Shown one piece after another: positions 35,924-45,660 of a DNA stretch of 64,000 nucleotides (its first letter is position 1; the number at the start of each line of letters is the position of its first letter). The notes beneath the pieces were generated by a model. It ran no database searches. It was not told the origin of the DNA and saw only the letters and a program-made list of their open reading frames with translations. This stretch comes from Streptomyces sp. Tue 6430. Lineage in GTDB: Bacteria > Actinomycetota > Actinomycetes > Streptomycetales > Streptomycetaceae. The stretch spans positions 5,828,001-5,892,000 of the forward strand of contig JAKGSH010000010.1 of assembly GCA_021568835.1 (NCBI GenBank), read 5' to 3'. A program made the position numbers and the translations under genes.

Positions 35924-36690
35924 CGCGCGACCTCGGGCGCACGCTCTCCCCGTGCCCGAGCCGGTGCACCACCACGTCCGGCGCGCGCTCGGCCGCCAGG
36001 CGCACGAACTCCTCGCCCGGCGCGTGGAACTCGTGGGGGCGCACGGCGTCCATGCCGATCGGCCAGTACGTGCCGTAGTGCACCGGCACCGCACTGCGCG
36101 GCGCCAGCCGGGCCAGCGCCTGCGCGGCCCGGCCCGCGTCCAGGTGCCCCTCCCCGAGGTACGGTCCCCAGCCGCCCACCGGCAGCAGCGCCACCTCGAC
36201 CGGCCCCACCTCCTCGGCCATCGAGTCGAACAGGCCGGTGTCCCCGGCGAAGTACGTCCGCGCCTCGCCCTCCACGACGTACCCGAGCGCGGGGGAGCGG
36301 TGCCGGCCGACCGGCAGCCGCCGCCCGTCGTGCCGCGCGGACACGACCCGTACGCGCAGGTCACCGAGGGTCGTCTCGTCACCCGGCGCCACCTCGGTCA
36401 GCCGCAGGTGGCGCAGGCGCCGCAGGCCCGGGACGGCGCGCGGCGCGCCCCGGGCACCAGCAGGCGCGTGCCCGGCGCGAGGCGCGCCAGCGAGGGAATG
36501 TGCAGATGATCGGAGTGCAGGTGCGACACGAGCGCCACGTCCGCGCGCCAGGCGTCGGGCGGGGGCGGCGCCCCCGGCGCCGGCGCAGATGCGCGAGCCG
36601 GCGGGCGAACAGGGGATCGGTCAGCACGCGGACGTCCGAATCCGTGATCGTGCAGGTGGCGTGACCCCACCACGTGATCTCCACCGGCAC
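35920..36690 (-). CDS. MBL-fold metallohydrolase (UlaG-like)
   Basis: About 257 residues after restoring three bases (near 35940, 36448 and 36570). Starting at GTG 36690 (CGAAGGGGGCG upstream): ITWWGHATCTITDSDVRVLTDPLF, the metal motif SHLHSDHLHIPSL, ALGYVVEGEARTYFAGDTGLFD, LLPVGGWGP, and PVHYGTYWPIG. The fold is the same as the 34087 hydrolase but the two are diverged. With the last repair it ends in ATGA overlap with dedA. Confidence 0.87.
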
Positions 36691-36774
36691 TTCTTCGCCC
36701 CCTTCGCGCGACTCCCCCGAAGCCTACGGGCAGGAGTAGGGTCTGCGGCGAAACCCGGAGGTGAGGGGGACGCC

Positions 36775-37176
36775 ATGGGACCGGTGCGGGTCACGGCGAT
36801 CGCGAGTCTGACGCCGCTGGAGGAATTGGACGCCGATCCCTTCCTGGTGGATTCCCGCGGTCAGCACGCGATGTGCGCGCGGTGGGCCGCGGAACGGGGT
36901 TACGCCGTCAGCCGCGAGCTGCTGGTGCGCGGGCTGCGGCCGGACCACTGCGTGCTGTGGGACGGGGTCAGACCCGGCGTCGACCTCTTCGTCGCGCCCA
37001 GCCGGCGGGTGCTGGAGAGCGCCCTGTCGTCCGTGGACGAGTTCGCCGAGGAGTGCGCGCGGCGGGGGGTGCGGGTGGAGACGGTGGGCGTCGCCGAACC
37101 CGCCTACGACGCGCAGATGAAGGCGCGGGTGCACCGCAGGCTGTCGATGCCGACGGCCGGGTACGACGGACGCTGA
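36775..37176 (+). CDS. Conserved hypothetical protein
   Basis: A 133-residue intact frame with normal codon bias: VRVTAIASLTPLEELDADPFLVDSRGQHAMCARWAAERGYAVSRELLVRGLRPDHCVLWDGV. The combination of an N-terminal strand, a helix and DLFVAPSRRVLESALSSVDEFAEECARRGVRVETVG resembles the resolvase-N-like or recombinase-like small alpha/beta folds only vaguely, so I assign no function. GGAGGTGAGGGGG precedes ATG 36775. Confidence 0.7.
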   Translation: MGPVRVTAIASLTPLEELDADPFLVDSRGQHAMCARWAAERGYAVSRELLVRGLRPDHCVLWDGVRPGVDLFVAPSRRVLESALSSVDEFAEECARRGVRVETVGVAEPAYDAQMKARVHRRLSMPTAGYDGR

Positions 37177-37543
37177 CCGCCCCCGCGGCTCGCGCCCCCG
37201 GCCAGGGACTGTCGTCACGTTCCCGCCTGCCGCGCGCCGCCGTGCACGCCCGTTCGCCGCACCGGGCCCCGGCCCGAGTGCTCCGGTACGAGGATCAGGG
37301 ACCGGCACTCCACCGGCCTTCGGCCGGGGGACCCCCGAGCACGCACCTGACGCCGCAGGGCCCGCCCCCTCCCGGGCGGACGACGGGAACGCGACGGCAG
37401 GCCCCGGTGGCGGGCCCGCACGCCGGTGCTGCCCCGCGCCCCTTCGAGGCGTCGTCCGGGACGTCGCCTCAGGCCGCCCGTGTGACAAGGTGAGGGAGCA
37501 GAGGGCCGCGCCGACGACGGCCCGGGACGTGAGGTGTACGGGC
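37177..37543. other. Intergenic region, no gene seen
   Basis: This 367-base stretch is GC-rich. A small hairpin, CCGGCC at 37313-37318 with GGCCGG at 37322-37327, is the only structure noticed. No convincing promoter or coding frame; an alternative GTG start for the downstream gene lies at 37490. Confidence 0.5.
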
Positions 37544-39620
37544 GTGGGTCAGGGGCGTTGGCGGCGGGCCGTCAGTCAGGCCGGGCGGAGCGTCGCGGTG
37601 TGGGGCGTCTCCACCGTCACGATGCTGGTGCTCGCGGGCATCCTGCCGGACTTCCGGCTCCAGTCGCCCGACGGCGACAGCGCCACCACCATCGCCGTCA
37701 CCGCGGCCGTCGGGGCCGGTGTCTTCGGTGTGCTGTCGGCGCTCGCCTGGCCGCTGCTGGTCCGCCTGCTGCTGCTGGTGCCGGCGCTCGTCCTCGGCCT
37801 GCTGGTGTTCTTCCTCAACGGTTCGCTGCTGCTGCTCGCCCTGCGGCTCAACCCGTCGGGCCAGAGCGAGGCCGCCCCCGAGACCGCCGTCATCGTCGCC
37901 GCCGTGATGTCCGCCGTCGCCTCCGCCACCGGCGGCGCCCTCGCCGTCCGCGACGACGAGGCCTACCGGCGCCGGCTGTACCGGCTCGCCGACCGCCGCC
38001 GCGGCCGCCGTCCCGCCTGCCCCACCACCCACGGCACCGTCTTCATCCAGCTCGACGGCGTCGGCCACGACGTGCTGGACGCGGCCGTCCGCAAGGGCCT
38101 GATGCCGACCGTCGCCAGGTGGCTGGGCGCCGGACCGGGCGCGGCGGCCCGCCCCACCCACCGCCTCACCCCGTGGCGCACCGACTGGTCCAGCCAGACC
38201 GGGCCAGCCAGCTCGGCATCCTGCACGGCAGCAACTTCGACGTGCCCGCCTTCCGCTGGTACGAGAAGGACAGCCGCGAGGTGATGGTCTGCAACCGCCC
38301 CACCAGCGCCGCCGAACTCCAGCGCCGCGCCGTGGAACGCACCGGCGACGGCGGGCTGCTCTCCGCCGACGGCGCCAGCCGCGGCAACCTCTTCGGCGGC
38401 GGCGCCGGCGAACAGGCCCTCGTCCTGTCCGTCGCCACCCGCCGCAGCCGCGCGACCCGCTCCCGGTCCGGGTACTTCGCCTACTTCTCCGACCCCGCCA
38501 ACGCCGTCCGCACCGCCTTGTCCTTCGTGGCCGAGGCCGGCCGGGAGATCGTCCAGTCCACCCGCGCCCGGCTGCGCAAGCAGCGGCCGCGGGTGGCCCG
38601 CGGCGGCCTGTACCCGTTCATCCGCGCCTTCGCGACCGTCGTCGAGCGCGACGTCGTCGTCGCCGCCGTGACGGGCGACATGCTGGCCGGCCGCAGCGCC
38701 GTCTACGCCGACCTGGTTGCCTACGACGAGGTGGCCCACCACTCCGGGCCGCTCGGCCGCGACACCGAGCAGGTCCTCGCCCGCCTCGACCGCTCGCTGG
38801 CGCTCGTCGAGAACGTCGCCGAGCACGCCCCGCGGCCGTACCGCATCGTCGTCCTGTCCGACCACGGACAGAGCCCCGGCGAGACCTTCCGCGCCCGCTA
38901 CGGCCTCACCCTCGCCGACCTGGTCCGGGCGGGCTGCGGACTGCCCGTGCCGCGCCGGGCGCGGCGCACCCACAGCGGCGCCGAGGCCCGCGCGGCCGTC
39001 CGGACCGCACTGCACCGACCCGTCGAGGAGGGCGGCGAACAGCACCGCCCGGCCCCCGCTCGGAGCCGATCGTGCTCGCCTCCGGCAACCTCGGCCTGGT
39101 CTCCTTCCCCGACGTGCCGCACCGGATGAGCAAGGAGGAGATCGACGCCCGCCACCCCGCCCTGCTCACCACGCTCGCCAACCACCCCGGCATCGGCTTC
39201 CTCCTCGTCCGCAGCGAGGAGCACGGCGGAGTGGTGCTGGGCCCGTACGGCACCGAGATCCCCGTCGACCGGCTCGACGAGGACCCCGGTCCGCTGGCCG
39301 GGTTCGGGCCGGGCGCCGTCGAGGCCGTGCGCCGCACCCACACCTTCCCGCACACCGCCGACATCATGGTCAACTCCTTCCACGACCCCGCCGACGGCGA
39401 GGTCCTCGCCTTCGAGGAGCAGATCGGCTCCCACGGCGGCCTCGGCGGCGCCCAGGCGAAACCGTTCCTGCTGTCCCCGCTCGCCCTGTCCGCGCCGGTC
39501 GGGGACGGCGCCGACCTGACCGGCGCCGAGCAGGTCCACCACGTCCTGCGCCGCTGGCTGCGCGAGTCGGACGGGCCCCAGGTGCCGCTGGAGGCGGCCC
39601 CCGGGGAGCGCGCCGCCTGA
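37544..39620 (+). CDS. Holin-like membrane domain fused to an alkaline-phosphatase-superfamily phosphodiesterase
   Basis: About 692 residues after restoring two bases (near 38199 and 39058). Residues ~10-130 hold four hydrophobic segments (VSTVTMLVLAGILPDF; VGAGVFGVLSALAWPLLVRLLLLVPALVLGLLVFFLNGSLLLLAL; IVAAVMSAVASATGGAL), matching the PF04020-type phage holin/YvlD layout. Then a hydrolase domain: VFIQLDGVGHDVLDAAVRKGLMPTVARWL (nucleophile region), ADLVAYDEVAHHSGPLG and VVLSDHGQSPG, the metal-binding motifs of type I phosphodiesterase/nucleotide pyrophosphatases. The active site probably faces one membrane side. Start GTG 37544 behind GAGG. Confidence 0.85.
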
Positions 39621-39708
39621 AAAACCGGCTGCGACGACGGGCCCGTACGCACACACTGTCCGTGAACCGCGCATCCGCGCGCCCGCTCGGACCCCCTGGA
39701 GTCGCTGC

Positions 39709-40770
39709 GTGCAGGCAGCCGTCACCGTCACGCCCTCCCGCATCCCGGACCTGCTGCTCGGCCTCGCCACCGTGCGGCCCGTGTTCCTCTGGGGCGCGCC
39801 CGGCATCGGGAAGTCCTCCCTGGTGCGGGACTTCGCCGAGTCCCTCGGTCTCGAGTGCGTGAGCCTGCTCGGCACCCAGCTCGCCCCCGAGGACCTGATC
39901 GGCGTGCCGCAGATCCGCGACGGACGCTCGGTGTTCTGCCCGCCGGAGGCGATCGCCCGCGACGAGCCGTACTGCCTGTTCCTCGACGAACTGAACGCGG
40001 CCACCCCGGATGTGCAGAAGGCGTTCTACTCGCTGATCCTGGACCGCCGCATCGGCAGCTACGAACTGCCGAAGGGCTCCCTCGTCATCGGCGCCGGCAA
40101 CCGGGCCACCGACAACGCCCTGGCCCGCCCGATCGCCTCCGCGCTCGTCAACCGCCTCACCCACGTCCACCTGGAGGCCTCCGCCGCGGACTGGCTCATC
40201 TGGGCGGTGGACAACGGCATCCACCCGTGGATCCTGGACCACCTCACCGACCGGCCCGACCACCTGTGGTCCAAGCCGCCGAAGACCGAGGAGCCCTTCT
40301 CCACGCCCCGCTCCTGGCACATGCTCTCCGACGCGCTGCACTCCTTCGGCCCGGACCTCGACGAGGACACCCTGCGGGTCCTCGCGCACGGCACGCTGAC
40401 CCCCGCGCACGCCACCGCCTTCTGCGGCTACGTCAAGATCGTCCGCAGCCGGTACGGCATCGAGGCCGTCATCAAGGGCGACGCCCCCTGGCCGCACCGT
40501 CCGCAGGACCGCGACCTGCTGTACTACCTCGCCGAGTCGTTCCGCGGCCGGCTGGTCAAAGAACTCCCCGCCGTCAAGGAGCACATGTCGGCGAACGGCC
40601 GGCAGACCGCCTACCGGGCCAAGTCGCTGCTCGTGCAGCTCGCCGAGATCTCCGTCGAGGTCGCCCAGAGCGTCATCGCCTCGGACGACGACGGCAACCC
40701 CGTGCTGCCCGCCTGGTTCCTGATCGAGGCGGCCCGGGACATGCCCCGCCTGGTGGAGGCGCGCCGGTGA
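39709..40770 (+). CDS. MoxR-type AAA+ ATPase
   Basis: A 353-residue intact protein: Walker A GAPGIGKSSLV near residue 28, QLAPEDLIGVPQI, Walker B CLFLDELNAA, sensor 1 VIGAGNRATDN, and RPIASALVNR. MoxR ATPases act as chaperones that mature enzyme complexes, commonly with a VWA-domain partner. Here the partner is the next gene, which overlaps by 4 bases. GTG 39709 starts the frame; no strong ribosome site is visible. Confidence 0.92.
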   Translation: MQAAVTVTPSRIPDLLLGLATVRPVFLWGAPGIGKSSLVRDFAESLGLECVSLLGTQLAPEDLIGVPQIRDGRSVFCPPEAIARDEPYCLFLDELNAATPDVQKAFYSLILDRRIGSYELPKGSLVIGAGNRATDNALARPIASALVNRLTHVHLEASAADWLIWAVDNGIHPWILDHLTDRPDHLWSKPPKTEEPFSTPRSWHMLSDALHSFGPDLDEDTLRVLAHGTLTPAHATAFCGYVKIVRSRYGIEAVIKGDAPWPHRPQDRDLLYYLAESFRGRLVKELPAVKEHMSANGRQTAYRAKSLLVQLAEISVEVAQSVIASDDDGNPVLPAWFLIEAARDMPRLVEARR

Positions 40771-42565
40771 GCCGCGGCCGGGGCGGCCGCGGGAAGCGCG
40801 ACCTCGCCGGTGAGGCGTTCGCGGAGGGCGTGCGGCTGCTGCGCGCCAACCCGGCGCTGGCCGCCGTCGACTTCGACACCTGCCGCCACGAGGACTGCCG
40901 TCTCGCGCCCCGCGCCGGCCTCCTGCGGGTCGACTCCGACGGCACGGTCCACGCCCGCCACGACCGGATCGCCGAGCCCGCCCGGTGGGCCTGGTCCCTC
41001 GCCCACGCCGCCCTCCACCTCGGCTTCGGGCACCTTCCGGCGGCCAAGGGCGAGCGGACCCAGCCCGACCGGTACGAGCTGGCCGCCCGCTGCACGGTCG
41101 TCAACCGCTTCCTGCTGACCTTCCCCGTCGGCGCCGCCCCGGACGACCTGCCGACCGCCTACCCCGACGGCGACGAGGAGCAGCTCGCCGACCGCTGGCG
41201 GCGCACCGGCCTCCCGGCGGCCTACGAGCACTGCGGAACGGCGGGCGCCGAACCCGACCAGCTGCTGCTGACGTGGGACGCCTGGCGCTCCGCGCAGCCG
41301 CCCGACCGGCAGCTCGCGTTCGCCACCGCCCTCACCCGGACCGTTTCCGCCGCGATGGACGTGGCGGGCGGCCGCCGCGACGCCCTCGACGGCGAGCCGC
41401 CGGGCCGGCGCCCCTGGGAGAAGGCGCTGAGCTGGTTCGTCTCCTCGTACCCGCTGCTGGGCGGCATCGCGGCCGGTATCGAACTCGTCGCCGACGCGGA
41501 GCTCGCCCGCGCGCACGGCATCTCCGTCGCCGCCGTGAACGCGGAGGCCGGCGAGGTCTACGTCAATCCGCTGCGGACGTTCGAGGACGAGGAGTGGAGG
41601 TTCGTCCTCGCCCACGAGCTGCTGCACGCCGCCCTGCGCCACGGCGACCGCTGCGGCACCCGCGACCCCTACCTCTTCAACGTGGCCTGCGACTACGTCG
41701 TCAACGGCTGGCTGCGCGAGATGCGGGTCGGCACCATGCCCGACGGCCTGCTGTACGACCGGGAGCTGGCCGGCCTGTCCGCCGAGGAGGTCTACGACCG
41801 GATCGCGGGCGACCTGCGCCGGATGCGCCGCCTGGCCACCCCGCGCGGCAGGGGCGTCGGCGACGTGCTCGGCGCCCCGCTCGGCCCGCCCCGCGACCAC
41901 GTCGACCTCGACGGCTTCTACCGGCGCGGCCTCGCCCACGGCCTCGACCTGCACGAGCGCCAGGAACGCGGGTACCTGCCCGGCGGCCTCGTCGAGGAGA
42001 TCCGCGCGCTCAGCCACCCGCCCCTGCCCTGGGACGCGCGACTGGCCCGCTGGTTCGACGAGTTCGTGCCCCGCCCGGAGCCGGTGCGCTCCTTCGCCCG
42101 GCCCTCCCGCCGTCAGTCCGCCACCCCGGACATCCCGCGCGCGGGCCGCTGGTTCCCGCCGGAAGAGGTCCCCGCTGCACCTTCGGCGTCGTCCTGGACA
42201 CCTCCGGCTCGATGGACCGCACCCTGCTCGGCAAGGCGCTCGGCGCCATCGCCTCCTACGCCGAGGCCCGCGACGTGCCCGCCGCCCGGGTCGTGTTCTG
42301 CGACGCGGCCCCGCACGACGCGGGCTACCTGCCGGTCGCCGAGATCGCCGGCCGGGTCAGGGTGCACGGCCGCGGCGGCACCGTCCTCCAGCCCGGCATC
42401 GACCTCCTGCACCGGGCGGACGACTTCCCGCGCGGCGCGCCGGTCCTCGTCGTCACCGACGGCTGGTGCGACGTGCTGCGGGTCCCGCGCGAGCACGCGT
42501 ACCTCGTCCCGCAGGGCCGCCGGCTGCCGTTCACCCCGCGGGGGCCGGTCTTCCGGGTGCGGTGA
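40767..42565 (+). CDS. DUF2201-type putative metallopeptidase with VWA-like C-terminal domain
   Basis: About 599 residues after restoring one base near 42173 (CCCCC read as CCCC). A zinc-peptidase motif HELLHAALRHGDR lies near residue 292, followed by FNVACDYVVNGWLREM. The C-terminal 130 residues read FGVVLDTSGSMDRTLLGKALGAIASYAEARDV...VRVHGRGGTVLQPGIDLL...VLVVTDGWCDVL, a VWA-like domain with a MIDAS-type DxSxS. This is the usual partner of a MoxR ATPase. GTG 40767 overlaps the MoxR stop. Confidence 0.9.
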
Positions 42566-42636
42566 CCGGGAGTGTGATCGGATGGGCGCGGAAACCCGTC
42601 GTACCGTCGTACGGGAAACACGCGAAAGGAAGAACC

Positions 42637-43065
42637 GTGGCCACCACGCGCTCCGCACACACCGTCTGGGAAGGCAGCCTGACCGAGGGGAACGGCGTCG
42701 TCACCTTCGACACCTCCGGTGCCATCGACGAGCAGCCCGTGACGTGGGCCGCCCGCACCCAGGAGGCGAACGGGAAGACCAGCCCGGAGGAGCTGATCGC
42801 CGCCGCCCACTCCAGCTGCTTCTCCATGGCCTTCTCGCACGCCCTGACCGGCGCCGGCACCCCGCCCACCAAGCTGGTCACCTCCGCCGACGTCACCTTC
42901 CAGCCGGGCGAGGGCATCACGGGCGTCCACCTCAGCGTGGAGGGCACCGTACCCGGCCTCGACAACGACGCGTTCGTCGCCGCCGCCGAGCAGGCCAAGG
43001 TCAACTGCCCGGTCTCGCAGGCCCTGAAGGCCGTACCGATCACCCTGTCCGCGAAGCTCGCCTGA
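42637..43065 (+). CDS. OsmC-family peroxiredoxin
   Basis: A 142-residue intact protein. The two reactive cysteines of the OsmC/Ohr fold are in AAAHSSCFSMAFSHAL and KVNCPVSQAL. VTWAARTQEANGKTSPEELIAAAH fits the OsmC branch, which reduces organic and inorganic peroxides. GAAAGGAAG precedes GTG 42637. Confidence 0.94.
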   Translation: MATTRSAHTVWEGSLTEGNGVVTFDTSGAIDEQPVTWAARTQEANGKTSPEELIAAAHSSCFSMAFSHALTGAGTPPTKLVTSADVTFQPGEGITGVHLSVEGTVPGLDNDAFVAAAEQAKVNCPVSQALKAVPITLSAKLA

Positions 43066-43077
43066 GCCACCGGGCGC

Positions 43078-43110
43078 CCGGCCGGTCGCGCCGACCGCGC
43101 GACCGGCCGG
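43078..43110 (+). terminator. Strong hairpin after the OsmC gene
   Basis: CCGGCCGGTCGCG at 43078-43090 pairs perfectly with CGCGACCGGCCGG at 43098-43110 over a 7-base loop, starting 12 bases after the stop codon. Confidence 0.75.
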
Positions 43111-43137
43111 GGTTCCGGGATTTCCGGGGGCAGGCGC

Positions 43138-43209
43138 GTCCGCCGCGTCCGTCACGTCCACCGCGTCCGTCACGTCCACCGCATCCGCCACGTCCGCCGC
43201 GTCCGTGAG
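43138..43209 (+). repeat. 18-bp tandem repeat in the GDPD leader
   Basis: Four 18-bp units of the form GTCCRCCGCGTCCGTCAC run directly into the GAGGAGGAGGG ribosome site of the next gene. Internally each unit is two related 9-mers. Confidence 0.9.
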
Positions 43210-43217
43210 GAGGAGGG

Positions 43218-43973
43218 ATGGCACGACCCGCCGTCTCCGCCCACCGCGGCGGCAGCGAGCACCGTACGGCCGCCGGCCTCGAGGCCTACGAGGACGCGCT
43301 CTCCTCGGGCGCCGAGTACGCCGAGTTCGACGTCCGGCGCACCGCCGACGGCGTGTTCGTCGTCCACCACGACCCGCGCGCCGCGGGCACCGGTCCCCTG
43401 CTGTCCCGCCTCACCTACGCCGAGCTGTGCGCGCGCACCGGACACGCCGTCCCCCTCGCCGAGGAGGTCATGACGCTGGTGGCGGGCAGGCTGATCGGAC
43501 ACCTGGACCTCAAGGAGACGGGCCACGAGCGGGAGTTGATCGACCTCGCCGTGACGCTGCTCGGCCGGGACGGGTTCGTCGCCACGACGCTGGAGGACCG
43601 ATCCGTCGCCGCGATCACCGGCGCCTTCCCCGGCGTGCGCACCGCCCTGTCGCTGGGGCGGGACCGCCGCGAGGTCACGACGGCCCGGCTGGCCGGGACC
43701 CGCGCGAGCGAACTGTTCCCGGCCCGGCGCCTGCGGGCCTGCGGGGCCCACGGCGTCGCCGTCCACCAGCGGCTGGCCCGCGCCACCGTGCTGCGCGGGG
43801 CGGCCCGGCGGGGCCTGTTCACCCTGGTGTGGACGGTCAACGACGACGCCGGACTGCGGACCTTCCTCGCCGACCCCCGGGTGGACGTGCTGGTCACCGA
43901 CCGGCCGTGGCACGCGGTGCGGCTGCGCGGCGAACTCCGCCGTGACCTTCCGGCGGCCGGCCCGCCCCGGTGA
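43218..43973 (+). CDS. Glycerophosphodiester phosphodiesterase family protein
   Basis: A 251-residue protein: VSAHRGGSEHRTA (catalytic His and Arg), YAEFDVRRTADGVFVVHHDP (EFDV..T.DG metal site and second His), LIGHLDLKETG and FTLVWTVNDDAGLRTFLADPRVDVLVTDRP. The family splits glycerophosphodiesters from phospholipids to glycerol-3-phosphate and an alcohol. No signal peptide is visible, so it is probably cytoplasmic. GAGGAGGAGGG precedes the ATG. Confidence 0.93.
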   Translation: MARPAVSAHRGGSEHRTAAGLEAYEDALSSGAEYAEFDVRRTADGVFVVHHDPRAAGTGPLLSRLTYAELCARTGHAVPLAEEVMTLVAGRLIGHLDLKETGHERELIDLAVTLLGRDGFVATTLEDRSVAAITGAFPGVRTALSLGRDRREVTTARLAGTRASELFPARRLRACGAHGVAVHQRLARATVLRGAARRGLFTLVWTVNDDAGLRTFLADPRVDVLVTDRPWHAVRLRGELRRDLPAAGPPR

Positions 43974-44025
43974 ACCGCCGACGGCGGCCCGTGCCCCCGG
44001 GCGGTGCCCGGACGAAGCCACCTGC

Positions 44026-44514
44026 CTACGGTCCCGCGTGCACGGCCGGCAGTGTGGCGCACACGGCGCTCAGGACCGACGCGTACGGTGTACCGAAGCC
44101 GGTGAGCCGGGAGCGCAGCCGCTCCAGGCCGGCGCGGTGCCCGGTGAGCAGGCCGGTGTCGCCGGTGCGGGCGGCGAACTCCAGGACGGCCGGCAGGAAG
44201 TCGGGCAGTTCCTCGCCGGTGAACTCCAGCCCGTGCCGTCGGTAGGAGTCCTCGAAGCGGGCCGCGGAGACGCCGCCGCACGGGTCACCCTCGTCGTACC
44301 ACCGGCTCAGAAGCAGGCTGTGCCGGTCCTCGAAGTCGAAGACCCGCACGTAGTGCCCGGCCAGCTCCGTCCGTGGCGTGACGGCCGCGTGATCGGTGAA
44401 CTCCCGCAAGGGCGGCGCCGCTTCGCGCAACAGGGGCAGCCTCGCGTACAGATCGTGGTCGGGATACGTCAGGCAGAGCGCGGCCGCCTGGTACAGCACG
44501 GCGTCCGAAGGCAT
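44026..44514 (-). CDS. narJ: Nitrate reductase assembly chaperone NarJ-like protein
   Basis: A 162-residue TorD/NarJ-type helical protein: LYQAAALCLTYPDHDLYARLPLLREA, ELAGHYVRVFDFEDRHSLLLSRWY and RFEDSYRRHGLEFTGEELPDFLPAVLEFAA. NarJ inserts the molybdenum cofactor into NarG. No narG, narH or narI is adjacent. GAAGGAGG precedes ATG 44514. It is somewhat short for NarJ and lacks part of the usual C-terminus. Confidence 0.85.
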   Translation of the reverse strand: MPSDAVLYQAAALCLTYPDHDLYARLPLLREAAPPLREFTDHAAVTPRTELAGHYVRVFDFEDRHSLLLSRWYDEGDPCGGVSAARFEDSYRRHGLEFTGEELPDFLPAVLEFAARTGDTGLLTGHRAGLERLRSRLTGFGTPYASVLSAVCATLPAVHAGP

Positions 44515-44829
44515 CACGCCTCCTTCACGGGGCGCACCCGCGGCGGTTCGCGGTGCCGCGGTGCGGTGGACGGTCTGCGCGTGTCGGTCACAGGGCGCTC
44601 CCTCCGCTCGCCCCTGTCCCGAACCTAGGGGCGGGCGCGGGAGCGCACCCGTTCACGGCACCCGTACGGGTCACCCGCGTCGGCGTCGGGGGCCGCGCAC
44701 CCCGGTGTCCGGCATCCGGTGTCCGGTGTTTTGGGCTCGGCGCTCGGCGCTCGGCGCTCGGCGCTCGGCGCTCGGCGCTCGGCGCCCGATCCCCGGTGTC
44801 CTGGACCCGGCGCCCGGCGCCCGGTGGCC
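44515..44829. other. Intergenic region with a heptamer array
   Basis: The 315 bases between narJ and the convergent-side end of the DUF574 gene contain no gene. They hold several GTGTCCGG-type short repeats and a seven-unit GCTCGGC array (listed separately). Confidence 0.6.
44735..44783 (+). repeat. 7-bp tandem repeat, GCTCGGC x7
   Basis: Seven perfect copies of GCTCGGC occupy 49 bases just downstream of the DUF574 methyltransferase gene. The period is not a multiple of three and no coding frame covers it convincingly. Confidence 0.97.
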
Positions 44830-45647
44830 TCAGGCCTTGCGGGCCACCCCCGCGTACACCGGCACGATGCCGTCCGCCTGCAGGGCGACGTCCTCGGGGT
44901 CGGGCCGCCAGCCGGAGACCGGGATCACGCCCGGACCCAGCAGCTCCAGGCCCTCGAAGAAGCGGGAGAACTCCGCCAGCGAGCGGGGTGGAAGGGGGTG
45001 CCGCTGCGCCGGAAATGGTTCGCGGCGTTCTCGATCGCCTCCGGGTTCAGATCGGGGGTGACCTGGGAGAGGATCAGGTGGCTGCCGGGTGCGAGCGCGT
45101 CGACGTAGCGCTTCAGCAGCCCGTACACGTCGTCGCCCGCCGGGTCCTCGTCCAGGTAGTGGGTCAGGGCGACCAGGGACAGCGCCACCGGCCGCTCGAG
45201 GTCCAGGAAGCCGGCCGCCCGGTGCAGCAGGGTGTCGACGTCCCGGACGTCGGCGTGCACGTACTCGGTGGCGCCCTCGGCCGAGCCGTGCAGCAGCGCC
45301 TGGGCGTGCCGCAGCACGATCGGATCGTTGTCGGCGTAGACGACCCGCGACTCGGGGGCGACGCCCTGTGCCACCTGGTGCAGGTTGGGCTCGGTGGGGA
45401 TGCCCGTGCCGATGTCCAGGAACTGGCGGACGCCGGTCTCGGCGACCGCGCGCACGGCCCGCTGCATGAACCGGCGGTTGGCGCGCGCCCCGCGCAGCAC
45501 CGTGCCGTCCACGGCGAGGATCCTGCGGGCCAGTTCCTCGTCCACGGGGTAGTTGTCCTTGCCGCCCAGCCACCAGTCGTACACCCGTGCCGGATGCGGC
45601 CTGCTGGTGTCGATGCGGACGGTGGCCTCGGGCTCGGGTCCGGTCAT
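44830..45647 (-). CDS. DUF574-family SAM-dependent methyltransferase
   Basis: About 272 residues after restoring one base near 44993. It starts at ATG 45647 behind AGGAGAAG: RIDTSRPHPARVYDWWLGGKDNYPVDEELARRIL is the signature opening of the actinobacterial DUF574 (methyltransf_19) family; FLDIGTGIPTEPNLHQVAQ and VVYADNDPIVLRHA bind SAM. The corrected C-terminus is FSRFFEGLELLGPGVIPVSGWRP. This family is often next to XRE regulators, as here. Substrate unknown. Confidence 0.92.
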
Positions 45648-45660
45648 GCGCGGTCTTCTC

